Position numbers and translations under genes: made by a program | The notes under the pieces: generated by a model | What the model was told of the DNA's origin: nothing | Database searches by the model: none | What the model saw: only the letters and a program-made list of their open reading frames with translations | Assembly (NCBI RefSeq): GCF_001661265.1 | Contig: NW_017567003.1 | Coordinates: 1 to 64,000 of the forward strand | Reading direction: 5' to 3' | DNA length: 64,000 nucleotides | From: Saitoella complicata NRRL Y-17804 | Lineage: Eukaryota; Ascomycota; Saitoellomycetes; Saitoellales; Saitoellaceae | Shown: positions 8,926 through 20,983 of the stretch, in pieces | Layout of the letters: each line of letters begins with the position of its first letter | How positions within the stretch are numbered: position 1 is the first letter of the stretch

Positions 8926-11012
8926 ATGGCAGGCCCTCGAGGAAAGTTCTCAGGAGGAAGGGCAACGAAGAGGAGGCGTACGGGCGATGCAGGGAAGCAA
9001 TCAGAGCGGTATGTGATCCAATCCTCTCTCGTTAAATAACTTGACTGACTGTGCGATATAGAGTTGTCCGCTTCGATCCTGTGCCTGAAGAGGAAGGGCC
9101 CGAAGAAGACTACAATGGCGGAGACGACGAAGATGATGACGAAGAGGAGGGGTTTGATCCTTCGGCTGCTGCTCCTGAAGCTTACGACGCTCTCGTCACT
9201 CTTCTTGCCACTGACGAGCCAGCTAAGCCAAAGAAAAAGAAGAGGAGCGCACCCGTGACGGAGATCGATGATCTGGCACCTGTGCTCGAAGACGGCGACA
9301 ACGAGGAAACCTTGGAAGAGCCGATGGAAGGCGACGAAGAAGATGCGTCCGATCCGTTCGAGCAACATTTTGCCAACCCGCGCTCTGATGTCCTTGATCA
9401 GCTTCATAAGGCTGTTACGGGCAACAAATGGACAACAACGCAAGCCGCAAATGCTGTTTTAGGTAAGATCACCGTCCTCAGGCCAGAGAACGTAGAGCAA
9501 CTATCGGTCACTCCGCCCACTTCCGTTGCAAGCCTCAATGCGTTGAGACTGAAGCAGCGCGTGCTGAAAGTATTCACATCGACGAATTCAAGTCTAACAC
9601 TACTTCAGTCTGCACTTGCTGCTCCCATATTCAGCAACCTCGATTTGCTGCATACCGGTCGGACGCACAAGAACGCCGAAGAGATTAGAACTCTATACAC
9701 TCTTCACGCACTCAATCATCTGTACAAGACCAGGGATCGGGTGTTGAAGAACAATGCTCGACTTGCACATGCGGCCGATGACGACGATCTTGAGCTTCGT
9801 GATCAAGGTTTCACCAGACCGAAGGTTCTATTCGTCCTTCCCACGCGTAACGCGTGTCTGGACATCGTCAACACTCTGATACGATTATCTGGGACCGAAC
9901 AACAGGAGAACAAGAAACGCTTTATGGACAACTTTACCGTCGAAAAGGAGACGATCTCCGAGACGAAACCGGAAGACTTTCGAGCACTCTTTGCCGGAAA
10001 CGATGACGATATGTTCCGCGTAGGAATCAAATTTACAAGAAAGACAATGAAGTTCTTTGCGGACTTCTACAACTCGGACATTATTCTCGCAAGTCCGCTC
10101 GGTTTGAGGATGGCTATTGGAGCGGAGGGCGATAAGAAGCGCGACTTTGATTTCCTGTCATCAATCGAGTTGGTCATCCTCGATCAGGCTGATGCAATGC
10201 TCATGCAGAACTGGGAGCATGTCGAACACCTGTTTGCCCATATGAACCTTATCCCCAAGGATCCACATGGCTGTGATTTCAGTCGCGTACGAAGCTGGTA
10301 TCTGGATGACCGTGCCAGGTTCATGCGCCAGACACTCGTATTCACGCAGTACAACACCCCCGAACTTAATGCTTTATTCAACAAGGACATGCGGAACTTG
10401 TCCGGCAAAGTCAAAACTCGGCACCCTTGCGAGGGAAGCATCAATGACGTTGGTGCACATATTCGTCAAAACTTCCTTCGCATGGATCTCGCAAACCCAG
10501 CTGATGATCCCGATGTACGGTTTAAGCATTTCACCACAGGCGTACTCCCAGGTCTGTTGCGGTCCTCAGGTAATGGAGGGCTTATGATCTTCATTCCTTC
10601 ATATTTTGATTTTGTTCGCTTGCGAAATCATCTCGAGAGCATCGACGCATCGGTAGCTGCGCTTAGTGAATACACCAAAGGACCCGATGTTGCTCGAGGA
10701 CGAACCCTTTTTGCTCAAGGACGTAAGAAGATTATGGTCTATACTGAGCGTGCTCACCATTTCCGTCGTTACGACATCAAAGGTGTTACAAGTCTCTACA
10801 TGTACGGCTTGCCTGAGCATCCTCAATTTTACCCTGAGCTCGTTCGCTTCTTGGCAAGAAGCGTTGCGGAGGGCGTTGCTGACCAGGGAGCTGTTAAGTG
10901 CAGAGCGCTGTTTACCAAGTTTGATGCGTTGAAGCTGGAGAGAATTGTGGGAACCAAACGTGCAGGAGCTATGTGTAGCCCTCAATCTTCGGGTAGTTTC
11001 GAATTTTATTAG
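8926..11012 (+). CDS. UTP25: U3 snoRNP / SSU processome protein Utp25
   Basis: Exons 8926-9008 and 9062-11012 give 677 residues. The intron has GTATGT and ATAG borders. Utp25 is a nucleolar DEAD-like protein without helicase activity that is needed for pre-18S rRNA cleavage in the 90S particle. The N-terminus is basic (ATKRRRTG) and followed by long acidic tracts (about residues 30-120), as in the family. The conserved C-terminal half contains RPKVLFVLPTRNACLDIV, IILASPLGLRMAIG, SIELVILDQADAMLMQNWEHV and FTQYNTPELNALFN. It ends with IKGVTSLYMYGLPEHPQFYPE. The DQAD box stands where helicases have DEAD. It is divergent from the cytidylyltransferase gene and convergent with the PPR gene. Confidence 0.93.
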
Positions 11013-11167
11013 ATAGACATTGATGAATGAAAGGTTCTCTGTTCTAACAGCCGTATTCGTACACTACCTATAGATCATTCCTGTAGTGATGAAATACACG
11101 TCAATATGCTTAAATAACAAACTCCCATGAACCCTAAAATGCAGCCCCAAATGCGTTGTGTAAATGA

Positions 11168-12931
11168 CTAATTTTGACATGGGTCATATTGTCGTGGGAA
11201 CCACAATAAACCGCGGTCCAGCTGTTGCTCCCGACTTTTTACCTCTTCCCATGCTCTCCGGACCTCCATTGCGGGAAACTCATCCACACCCTTTTCCAGA
11301 GGCTCTCGTGGCGCCTCATCTAACCATCGCTGATGCATTTCTCGCCACGCAGCCACCAACGTTTCTTCTGTTCCTACGGCGCCGAATGCTCTGATCGCCA
11401 TCAGCACCAGTTTCCGTTGCATCGGTATCCTGGGTTCCGTTTGCGACATCATGACCCTGTAAACACCCATGAGTTTTTCGTGATTCCACTTGGTGTGCTT
11501 CCAATGCCCATAATTCGCAAACGCAGTAAATAAGTGCGTATAGATTTGAGGAGTCGCGGAAATTTTGAAATCCGCAAGCTGGATAAGGTATTCATATACC
11601 TTGTTGAAATTCCCGCTGCAACAATGATGGGATATGAATATGGCGAACGTAGTAAGATCTGGGGCAATGGGAACATCCCGGTCGTCGGTCTTTTCTTGCG
11701 TGCTTTCCTGACCTGCCTTGCGCTTCAAATTTCTCGCCAATACTCGTTGGCCATATTTTGTTTGGGGGGGCTTGCAGTCTCGCAGTAGACCACGGCGCTT
11801 CATACCCTCAAATATCCCGTCAGCAGCATGTAAATCGCCAACACGAAGAAGCGACGTAATCACAGCATTCAGTGTGACAGTGTCGACAACCTCACCCGCT
11901 TTTTGCATGTCCGCAAATATTTGATGGACGCCGGATGCATCACCCATAATTCCCCGATGAATAATGAGCATCACGTAAGTGAAACGGTCGAATGGCAGCT
12001 CCCGTTTTCCCATCTCTTCGACCAGTTCCGTAAGGGTATTCCACAATCGAGCACGAAACGCGATATCAATAAGGGTATTGAACGTGACGGTGTCGGCTTT
12101 GATTTTATAGTTCAGTTCCATATCCTGCCAAACACTCACTGCACCCCGCATTTCGTTTGCCGTTACAATCCTCCTGTGACGACCGACGAATGCTATTGCA
12201 GAATTCCAATCCTCTACGGTAATGTCGGTGCCGTTCTCCTTCATGTCTTCCAGGACTGAGAGGTAGGCAACCATGGCCCGCCTGGTCTTAAGCAGCCCTC
12301 TGCTGAAAAGAGAAAGAAATTTGTTCAACTGCGGCTCGCTTAACCAACATACCCTGCTATCCGGAAGCTTTAGATAATGGTCGTACGCGGTTTCAAATGT
12401 ATATCCTTGGTCGCCTTTCGTGTTCCATGCGACGTCAAGCGCTTCAAGAAATTGCCTCTGTGTGTTCCGGACAGACGCTTCTATTGGTAATTGCCGATGC
12501 CGTTTTCGACGTGGTTTGACCTTATAGGATGGCGGTGAGGGAACATCCACGACAAAGTCAGCATGGAAACGCGGTGATTCATCTGTCTCCAACCTCGCCA
12601 CGATGTTGTCAATTTCGCCGCTGAAGTCGCTTTCGCCCAATTCGCGCGGTGTCATTAACGAGAATTGTTGTATTGGCCCTCCTGTCACCCGCCGAGTCCC
12701 TGTTAACCGTCGCTGTTGACTCGGCCATCCTTTTACAGGCCGAGGCTCCGACGTGGAAAAAGGTGCTCGGTGCTGGAGAGGTCGACAACGACAAGCGCCA
12801 ACGGCTGCAAGAGCTGATATGAATAAATATTCGAAGGCTGGTTCTGTTCGTACAGAAGGACGCTTTGCGCTTCTGTATTTGAACGCAATTTGGGTAAATG
12901 CGGTCGTAAAAGACCTTCCTGCTCCGCCCAT
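11168..12931 (-). CDS. Mitochondrial pentatricopeptide repeat protein
   Basis: A single exon of 587 residues. The first 90 or so residues are rich in Arg, Ser and Ala with almost no acids, suiting a mitochondrial presequence. PPR motifs are visible from about residue 240 on. Examples are ADTVTFNTLIDIAFRARLWN, PFDRFTYVMLIIHRGIMGDA, VDTVTLNAVITSLLRVGDLHAADG, and later PDLTTFAIFISHHCCSGNFNKV. Such proteins bind mitochondrial RNA to control processing, stability or translation; the RNA target cannot be read from the sequence. I do not assign a specific yeast name. It is divergent from the SOG2 gene and convergent with UTP25. Confidence 0.85.
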   Translation of the reverse strand: MGGAGRSFTTAFTQIAFKYRSAKRPSVRTEPAFEYLFISALAAVGACRCRPLQHRAPFSTSEPRPVKGWPSQQRRLTGTRRVTGGPIQQFSLMTPRELGESDFSGEIDNIVARLETDESPRFHADFVVDVPSPPSYKVKPRRKRHRQLPIEASVRNTQRQFLEALDVAWNTKGDQGYTFETAYDHYLKLPDSRVCWLSEPQLNKFLSLFSRGLLKTRRAMVAYLSVLEDMKENGTDITVEDWNSAIAFVGRHRRIVTANEMRGAVSVWQDMELNYKIKADTVTFNTLIDIAFRARLWNTLTELVEEMGKRELPFDRFTYVMLIIHRGIMGDASGVHQIFADMQKAGEVVDTVTLNAVITSLLRVGDLHAADGIFEGMKRRGLLRDCKPPQTKYGQRVLARNLKRKAGQESTQEKTDDRDVPIAPDLTTFAIFISHHCCSGNFNKVYEYLIQLADFKISATPQIYTHLFTAFANYGHWKHTKWNHEKLMGVYRVMMSQTEPRIPMQRKLVLMAIRAFGAVGTEETLVAAWREMHQRWLDEAPREPLEKGVDEFPAMEVRRAWEEVKSREQQLDRGLLWFPRQYDPCQN

Positions 12932-13472
12932 GGATCATTGCTTGCACTTTAGAACAGCACAGTCATTGCCTTTTCTCCTTGACTGAAATATGGTATTGAT
13001 CTCGACCTCTTTGAACCCGCTGGCTGAATATGGTGCTGTCACAGCAGGAGCTTCGTGCTTTTGGTTTACCTCAAGTCAACTCCCGAGGTCGTGATCCACG
13101 TATGAGCGTCCCAGAAATTACGGGGCGGTGGGTGGTGCACGTGAGGAGGAGCAAACCTCGAGGAGCGAGCTCAATAGCGATCTCGAGATTACTATAATAC
13201 TAGAAAAAGAGTATAGATACTGACCACACCACACAGCTACACCCTTGATACACCTGGACCCTGAGCTTCTGTACGGCGTCGTATACGGGGGACGTCGAGC
13301 ATACACACACACACGGAGACGAGGGGGACCATTGCTGGCTTCAACACCGACGTCGATACCAGACGGGCACACGGACGGCACAGCCTGCAAAAGAGCCGCT
13401 GTATATATCGGCCTGTATCATTAGGTTAGCCACCAAAGTCGTCCAAGTCGAAGAGTGGTCGCTATTGTCATC
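12932..13472. other. Shared 5' region of PPR gene and SOG2
   Basis: This 541-bp divergent intergenic stretch has no supported gene. A short CA run lies at 13306-13317. No obvious TATA box was found for either side. Confidence 0.6.
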
Positions 13473-16024
13473 ATGGGTCATCGTCGCGAGCCCTCCCATC
13501 CGGTCACCACAAACGGCCTCCTATCGATTGCCTACGAATCGAAAGGAGCTTCAGAAGCTGTTGGCAAGGAATGGGACACACTTGATTTGTCGACTCGGCA
13601 TATGACACAAATGCCGGATGAAGTTGTGGAGGTGATCAAGGATCAAATTGCGAGGTGTGTGAACAGTAATCGCCCTTTGACAATCATCCTGACGCATGTT
13701 GCAGGCTGGCCCTCGGTCACAACTCACTTTCCACCTTCAGTTTGGCAATCGCATCCATGACGAGGTTGAGGTATCTCAATATCCGCTCGAATCAATTCAG
13801 GGAGTTTCCCCTTGTCTTGTGTCAATGCCCGTCTCTCGAAATCCTCGATGTGTCTAGGAACAGGCTGAAATCCCTACCAAGAGATTTCGGGAACCTTATG
13901 TCCCTGAAGGTGCTGTCAATATCGAAGAACAAGATACAGATGCTACCCACATACATCGGCAACATGACAAGCCTGAAGATATTGAAGATAGACCACAACC
14001 CTATCGTGTTCCCCGGCAAAGACATCACTTCATTTGAAGGTGGAGAGGCGGGTATGGATCAGTGGTTGGAAAATCTGAAAGCATACCTGCGTACACATGT
14101 TCACCAGGAGGATGGAGATGACCATATCACCACCGACGATGATGGCGCAGAGACAGACTATATGTCATACGGGAGAAGCGTGCGGCGTGCACCATCATTT
14201 TCGGGTGGCTCGTCGAAGAAGCTGGTCTCGAAATCCATGGACGTTCCACCCGAAGTACCACCTATAGCACATGTATTTACGAAACCCGCACCACCCCTGC
14301 CTTCCAAAGCTTCGAACCGTGCTCAGTTCCTGAACGCTCCAAAACTCGGACCACCTCAGAATGGAGCAGCACCGATGGAAAGGTCACGGAGCAACAGCGA
14401 GACAGGTACTCCTGAACACCAGCGTCTTGCCAAACGAATGGGAATGCCGCCCAGGGCACGAACAGGTTTGGGTACCGTCTTAGAAGGCAGCGCTTCGAAA
14501 CATCACTCACGAGGATTTTCGCACGACTCCATGATTGACTCTGGAAACTTTGAAGGCCATCCCAATGCTATCAGCGAGCAGAACTCTGGAGCATACTTCA
14601 GGAGGTTATCGCACTTACCGCAAAGCGCTCGTGCGTCGATGGGTTCCGTACACGTCATTGAGGCTGTTCGGGGATTCATGTTCTCGTTCTCCCAAATTCA
14701 TCAAGCTGTACGTCAGTATATCACATTCTGCAGCGAACCCGCTCTGGCGAGCGCCGTCAGTAGAGTGCTCTACAGCGCAAACGTGCATATCGGAACGTTG
14801 GTAGCTGCCTTGGAAGCTCACGAAAACGAAGGTGACGATGCCAATCCGGGCAATGTTATCAATGCCGTCAGAGTTTGCGTGGGTGCTTTCCGGCATGTGG
14901 TGGGCACTTTGCTGAAACACCTTCACCCGCTGATGGAAAGGGCTGATGCGCGATACTCTCGGACCCTTCTCTTGCTCCTTACAGGAGCCGCTGCGGAAAT
15001 ACAAAATTCTTGGTCTATTCTAAGACCAGCCATGCCTGCATTTTCGGGCACGATCACGCAGCCAATCCCGCATACGCCAGTCACGGCAACCCCCATGTCT
15101 AGAACGGCTTCGCCAGCCCTGAACCGGCTCAAGTCGCCGTCCACAGCCAGTCTTACTGCATCAATTGCTGCAAATATTGCTGGTTCGGTTATGCCAGGCA
15201 AAGGTCATGATCCCTTCCAACCTGCACCCACAGCAACCGGACAGACAATCCCCGAAACGAGTGTGACGGAGACGGATGAGCAATTATTTGAGAAGATTTC
15301 GACGGCAACTGCTGCTGCTCAGTCTGTTCTTGCACTCATCGGTCAGGCTGTCGCGGAAGATTCTATATCGACGGCACAAAACCCACAGACCCCGGGAGCG
15401 ACAGCACCTGCAACTTCGAGCAAGCTGAGAGAGCTGTCGATGATGTCTGTTGGAGCAGGCGAAGTTACGCGTCGTTTATCGCACCGTTTGGCGTTTGTTA
15501 GGGAAGGTGGCGATGCGTTCGAACGTCATAAGTTCTGGGAAGACACCAATGCATTCGTCAAGGCCGTCATTTCCATTGCCGCGCTTGCGAAAACGGTATC
15601 TATCGAATTCCCCTTCCCTAAGAGCGTCCTCTCCGGTCTGGCGGCCGTAACTCGGTCAACAAAGGAGCTTACCATTCTCCTGTCTGTTTCGTCTTTCCGC
15701 TCAGTGGAAGGCTCAGCCCAGTTGAACCAGGCTCCACCCACCACAACGACGGTACCCATGATAACCACTACTCAACCATCACCTCTTTCAGCTGCTCTCG
15801 GTCCCGCTGCGCAGGCCGTTCTTCCGTCACCGGCAGCTTTTTCGAACACATCTTCAGTTTTGACAGGTGGCCCGCCGCCCGGTATGGTCAATAGATTTGA
15901 CGTTGCACTCGGACAGGCTCTACGCAACGGAAGTGTTACCTCGCAGAGCACCTTGGATCTGAGGGAAGTTGCACTCAAGGCTGCATCAGATTCCGGCACA
16001 TTGCCTTCACCGTCACGAGAGTAA
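13473..16024 (+). CDS. SOG2: Leucine-rich repeat RAM-pathway protein Sog2
   Basis: Exons 13473-13654 and 13705-16024 give 833 residues. The intron (GTGTGTG donor, TTGCAG acceptor) splits an LRR, and splicing restores LALGHNSLSTF. N-terminal LRRs follow at about residues 60-165 (RYLNIRSNQFREFP, EILDVSRNRLKSLP, KVLSISKNKIQMLP, KILKIDHNPIVFP). Then come a Ser/Pro-rich linker and the Sog2 domain with its helical signature (HQAVRQYITFCSEPALASAV, FRHVVGTLLKHLHPL, RLSHRLAFVREGGDAFERHKFWEDTN). Sog2 is a scaffold for the NDR kinase Cbk1/Orb6 with Mob2 in the RAM/MOR network, which controls polarised growth and cell separation. Its 3' end faces the SepH-type kinase gene. Confidence 0.93.
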
Positions 16025-16461
16025 GATAGCCCATTGAAAGAGGGAACGTTGTAAATTACGAGGATATCTCGTCTTTCATTATACGATAATCCTAGGATAG
16101 AAAAGGCAATGTGCGTGACAAGCGAACCCGTTGCGACCACCACATAAACCCGAAGGCTCACGAGATCGTCAAGATTATAAATCACTATGAAGAATCAGTC
16201 TGGGAGAGTTCCATTTGAACGCTGGCTATGGCGTACGAGCCAGAGCTTGGTATAACAATCCGTGTAATATGTGAAGAAACAGAAGCTCCCTGGGCTCGCC
16301 GGGAATTTTGTAGCCTCGAACGACGCTAACCACGTTAGGAAAGTCACGGGAGCGTGAGAGGGTTAGACTGTATGTACAATATTCTCTTCAAGAACGAGGG
16401 TATCACAACGCCCATGCATCGTAGATAAATGGAATCATTGAATGCAAATAGATAACATTTG
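16025..16461. other. Convergent intergenic region, SOG2 / SepH kinase
   Basis: These 437 bp lie between two convergent 3' ends. They should hold both 3' UTRs and polyadenylation sites. No gene or repeat is seen. Confidence 0.6.
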
Positions 16462-19400
16462 TCAACGCCGCCTAAAACCACTCCCGTAACGTACTGATGT
16501 ACCACCGCTCCCATCGTTGTCCGGCAAAGATGGGATGTGTCGGGCGGATCTGTCAAGTCCCACATTACCAATGACTTCTTTGGCGTCAAAGTATCTCGTA
16601 CTGTCGTGCTTGAGTGGGCTACTGCACCGACTTGCGACTTCTGGGCTCATCCATCGCTGGTTCAATATCTCCTTGGCGAGCTCTCGAACGAGGACGGCAC
16701 TGTCATGCTCAGCTAGTCTGTCAATGACCTCACGCAGTCCATAGAACAATACAAGACGGCGCGGGTCAGGGCTAGCGTCGCACAGGCTTCTTAAAATGCG
16801 TAATAAACTCAAACGCACAATGGCTTTGCTGTGTTGTAGTCTTTCCAGCAGCTTCCTTATGAAAAGCGGCCGAGAAAGTGCTTGCGCAAGCGTGGCACTC
16901 AGGCGCAATAACCGTTGCAGAGGCTCCAGTATGTTTTCGAAAGCAGTGGCTTTTGATGTTGCAAACGCCGTAACGACGAACTCGATAGTTTCATCTGCTG
17001 TCAGGATCTCCTCCACGCGACTTGGTTCATCCTGAAACCAGATCAGAATGCTGTCCAACCCATTCACCATCCAATAGGGATCACTCAGTAAAGACAGATA
17101 GAACTGTAGCCCATCATGCTGCCAGAGAATGCGCCGACAAGTCTTGCCAGCGTGTGCCAAGTCGCACAAGATGGGTAAAGCGAATTGCTTGAGAGGCCTT
17201 TCTGCTTGAACAATTCTCATGAGCACGGGTACAAGACCAGCCAGTGCCGCTTCCTCTTGGCGTGTCTTGCTCAAGCGACAGAGGTTGTACATGGTATTCA
17301 AGATTTGGTTTGAGATCTCTTTGTATTGAGGGATGTCCTTGCTTGCGATGAGCGTTTCAGTCAGGATCTCAATGGCATTCGCGTTCTGCAGCATGTCAAG
17401 AGTATGCTCATCCATCGATATGTTTTTGACGACTTTGAGTATGACGACTAGCTGCGTTGACGTGAGGTCGGGTAGCAACCTCATAACACGTCGCAAGACA
17501 GTTCTCGTAGCTAGCAAAGACTTCACGAAAGCGTCTGCTTGACTGAAGAGTAACAGTAGGTGCACAATCCTGTCGGCGCAGATCTGCGCATATTCATCTT
17601 CCTCCTGCAAGATGTGCTGCAATGTCAACGAAAGAGGATCCAAAACACCGCTCTTTGCGAAGATCCTGCAAAAGTCATTCTTCGGAGTAGCGCCCTGCAG
17701 CTCAAAGACGCTCCAAATCCCGTTAACGCCAATCCATACGAGCTCCTTAAGTGTCTCGTAGTCCTCTTCGAGAAAGCCCACCAGGACATCCAAACCGCGA
17801 CAACTCACAAACATCTGAAGAGAAAGCGTCGAGGTTTGCATAATGCATTGCACGATCAACGCCGCTTCAAGTCGGATATCATTTGCGTATTTCTTCGAGC
17901 AGAACTTATTGATCACCGAGATACCACCCACGAAGCATAAGTTCTCCTGTGCTTCTGGGGCATCGGCAATGACCATGTTCAGAATATTTAGTAATCGATG
18001 TATCAAATCACGTCGCTTGCAGACCTCGAGGATCTCCAATACAGGTAGAAGGCCATGCGCGAGCATGAAGTTTGCCGTCAATGCCGGATTATCCTCGAAA
18101 ATGCCTAACAGCTCCTCGCAGATTCCGACAAGGACGAGTTCGGCTTCATTTGTTCGAAGAGAAACCGTCAACTGCTCAATGCGCGAACACAGCTTGGCAT
18201 ACTTGTCCCTTGCGATATTGGCGTCGAGGCTCATCTCGTCGAACTCTTCGTCAATTTCAGCAAAAGGATCATCCTCATCGGTATTATCGCCTAGCCATGA
18301 TTTGTCCGAGAGCTTCGTGTTCAGCTTCGGGTCTTCGTTGTCAGACCTAATGACCTTTCTGAAGCTGTCTCTTCCAAATACCTCGGAATAGTCATTCTCC
18401 TCTTCTTCGTTTTCAGCGAAACGTGCAATTTCAGCTAAAGACTGCGAATGCCTTAGTGGGATAAAATCGGGATCAGCCTGGCTTGACCCTCGGCGGTGCA
18501 TACTTGGGCTTGGAACAGGCCGTTCGACTCCTTGCAAGTCTGAAGGATGAAACAGCCGCGGCGACATCGAATTGTCCTTGTTCATGTTATCCACCTTCTG
18601 GGCAAAAGAATCATCTGTCTCTGAAGCAAACCAATGGGAGTAGTCCTCCATACTGCTTCCCGAAGCAATGCCTCGAGGCGAACCCAAGTTCATCCACGGC
18701 GATGTAGCCCGTTTCTTTTGATTCGGAGAATGAATGGTGGAAGATCGTGCTTTTGGAGAAAACCGGATCGTCTCATCGCCGTTCCCCGTGAATGGATGAA
18801 TGGTGTTTGAATCATTCTTTAGCTGCGGCTGAGGATAGGACTTTGCATGCGGCAGCGGCGGTAACGCTTTCCTATTGGCCGAAGAAGGACGAATTGTCTT
18901 CATCTGGTCGTCATCAAACGTGGCTCCAGAAATGCCCAGGCCCTTGAATTTGCTTAGGGATAGCCCTCCCTCAAAATCGTCGCTCCAGTCATCCGCACTC
19001 GGCTCGGGACTTCTAATTTTTGTTCCGCCTAGCGATGGAATCGGGGTTAGGCTTCTTTGTATACCTAAACCAACCGCCTTGCCTTCGGACCGATGAAACG
19101 GTCTCCTTAGCTTTATAGAAGCATCAGAGTCAAAATCATCGTCCCAGTTATCCGCAAAGGTGTGTTCTGGTGACTGAAAGGTCTTCGCTGCGTTCTTCGG
19201 TGCAGCGGTGACATGCATGACTGGCGGTGGTCTCACAACCGTCGCAAAGTCGATACCGCTACGCCGATTTCCGTTGGGGCTTGGTACTTGTAGGTTGTTC
19301 GATCTGGGCATCCGACGTAGGATCGCTCCGCCGTTTGCGGATAGTTGTGGCGTCCTCAAAGCTTCATTCCATTGTTGAACACTCTTGACCGCATCATCGT

Positions 19401-20355
19401 ACTTGGTGGTTGGCTGATCCATTACGGAGTTAAAGGCCTCTCCTTTCTTTGCCGCCATGATAAGTGGATGTTTCAACAATTTCTTTGCGGACACTCTCAA
19501 GTTCGGGTCTTTCTGGAAGCACTGCATCAAAAAATCTCGAACAGCGGGTGATGCGCCTTCAGGTATTGGAGGGTGATCATCGTTGACGATGCGGAACAGG
19601 GCCGGCATGGGATCGAGGTTGTAGTATGGTGGACGGCCGTCCAGCAACTCAATCACAGTGCATCCAACGCTCCAGATATCACTTGCGGTGGTTGCACCAT
19701 TCAGCTCGATCACCTCCGGTGCCATCCAGTAGGGACTTCCTACCACGGTTGCGTCGCTGATCGCAGAGCTCCTTGTAGCAACACCAAAATCTGCTAGCTT
19801 GACCAACCCATCTTTTGTTGTGAGAATGTTGGCGCCTTTGATGTCTCGGTGAATGACACCCTGATCGTGAAGATATTGTAAACCAGCAAGCACTTGGGCA
19901 ATGTACAATGCAACGAGGTTTTCGGGGAACTTGCCAAAGTTCTTGCAGATGCTATGCAATGAGCCGTTCTCGCAGTATCTGTTACGCGGGTCAGCATACA
20001 TCCAATGAACTTTGGACAGGAACCCACTCTAATATGATGTACAGATAGTCGGGTGTCTTAACAAAGCCGTGATACTGTACGATATTCGGATGCTGTATGC
20101 CACTTAGCTTACGTCGATAATACACATACAAAATCGGCATACATCCAGATTCTTCAGTAAGTCAATCTCCACCATGAGGCTATTTACCTCACTCTTCGGT
20201 ATATCTCCCAGTTTGACTTGCTTGACGGCGACAGTCTGGCCATTCTGCCAATTCAATGCTCTGTACACCGCGCCGAAAGCCCCCTTTCCCAGACAGTCGC
20301 CTAGAGTGTAATTGACCAGGGGACCTTGCGAGCCATGATGCGACGACGATGACAT
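16462..20355 (-). CDS. sepH: Septation initiation protein kinase, Cdc7/SepH (Cdc15) type
   Basis: Exons on the minus strand are 20143-20355, 20028-20092 and 16462-19978, giving 1264 residues. Both introns (50 and 49 nt) fall inside the kinase domain, and phases close. The kinase domain occupies about residues 14-270: GKGAFGAV glycine loop, VAVKQV lysine, HPNIVQYHGF, HRDIKGANIL catalytic loop, DFG, and the APE-like WMAPEVIE. Long disordered Ser-rich sequence follows, then helical ARM/HEAT-like repeats to the C-terminus (for example LLPVLEILEVCKRRDLIHRLLN). This STE-type kinase with C-terminal repeats is the layout of Schizosaccharomyces Cdc7 and Aspergillus SepH. Those kinases act under the GTPase Spg1 at the spindle pole body to trigger septum formation. 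Confidence 0.93.
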
Positions 20356-20568
20356 TCCGCGTCCGTCGTATCGCACAGCAGCTGACAATCACAGTCACGG
20401 TCCCTTCCGCAGCAATTTCAGGTCATCGCTGAGCACCAGCTTGATGTTTGCAGCAGTCGTATCACGTCCCTTAATGAGGTATTGACAGCTGCCATATTGG
20501 GTTTAGCGCCAATAAGCTCTAAAAATAGAACTTCGAGGACGATAATACTGCTGGCTGTGTGAACCGCC

Positions 20569-20945
20569 ATGGAGCAGCTGGATCAAGTTCAGGACATTGA
20601 AGCCGGGAGCTTCTTTGGATATGACAGCGAGGAAGTCCTGAGACTGACAGTCGCCACTATACGATAAGCTTACGGCAGCTGGGCACGAGAGGGGTACAGA
20701 CGCAGCTGGACTGCTTGACCTTCCTCGATCCAGCGATGGGAAATACGATCTGATCTTCTTGTCGGATATCCTCTGGTACGATTAAGCGCATGAGGCTATT
20801 CTCGCACCAGCTGCTAGCACCAGCAGGACGGGCGTAGGTTGCGTCCGGACGATACACTGGTATGGACGTCCTGGAAGGCACGAGCAAAGGATGTGCGGAT
20901 GGGATATGATTTTGGGCATCATCTCAGTCAAGCTTTAACATACAC
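20569..20945 (+). pseudogene. Relic of a class I (Nnt1/EFM7-like) methyltransferase
   Basis: No intact gene fits here, yet the frame at 20735-20773 reads DGKYDLIFLSDILWYD, a strong match to the acidic strand of fungal protein/small-molecule methyltransferases (usually yDLI..SD.LW). The same frame continues after an in-frame TAA as AHEAILAPAAS, matching the expected HEALL helix. Upstream the same frame gives AAGHERGTDAAGLLDLP. A separate frame from ATG 20569 encodes MEQLDQVQDIEAGSFFGYDS and stops at about 20667. A real multi-exon gene is possible, but no splice sites remove the stop, so decay is the better reading. It lies in the 5' region of the SepH kinase gene. Confidence 0.4.
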
Positions 20946-20983
20946 ACCGTCCGTCTCTTTCGTATCTAAAACACTCCCCCTCC

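Noticed and set aside
13473-20355. SOG2 and SepH kinase as a functional septation cluster
   Set aside because: They are convergent neighbours with separate promoters. Both act in morphogenesis, but adjacency alone in a dense fungal genome does not show a cluster.
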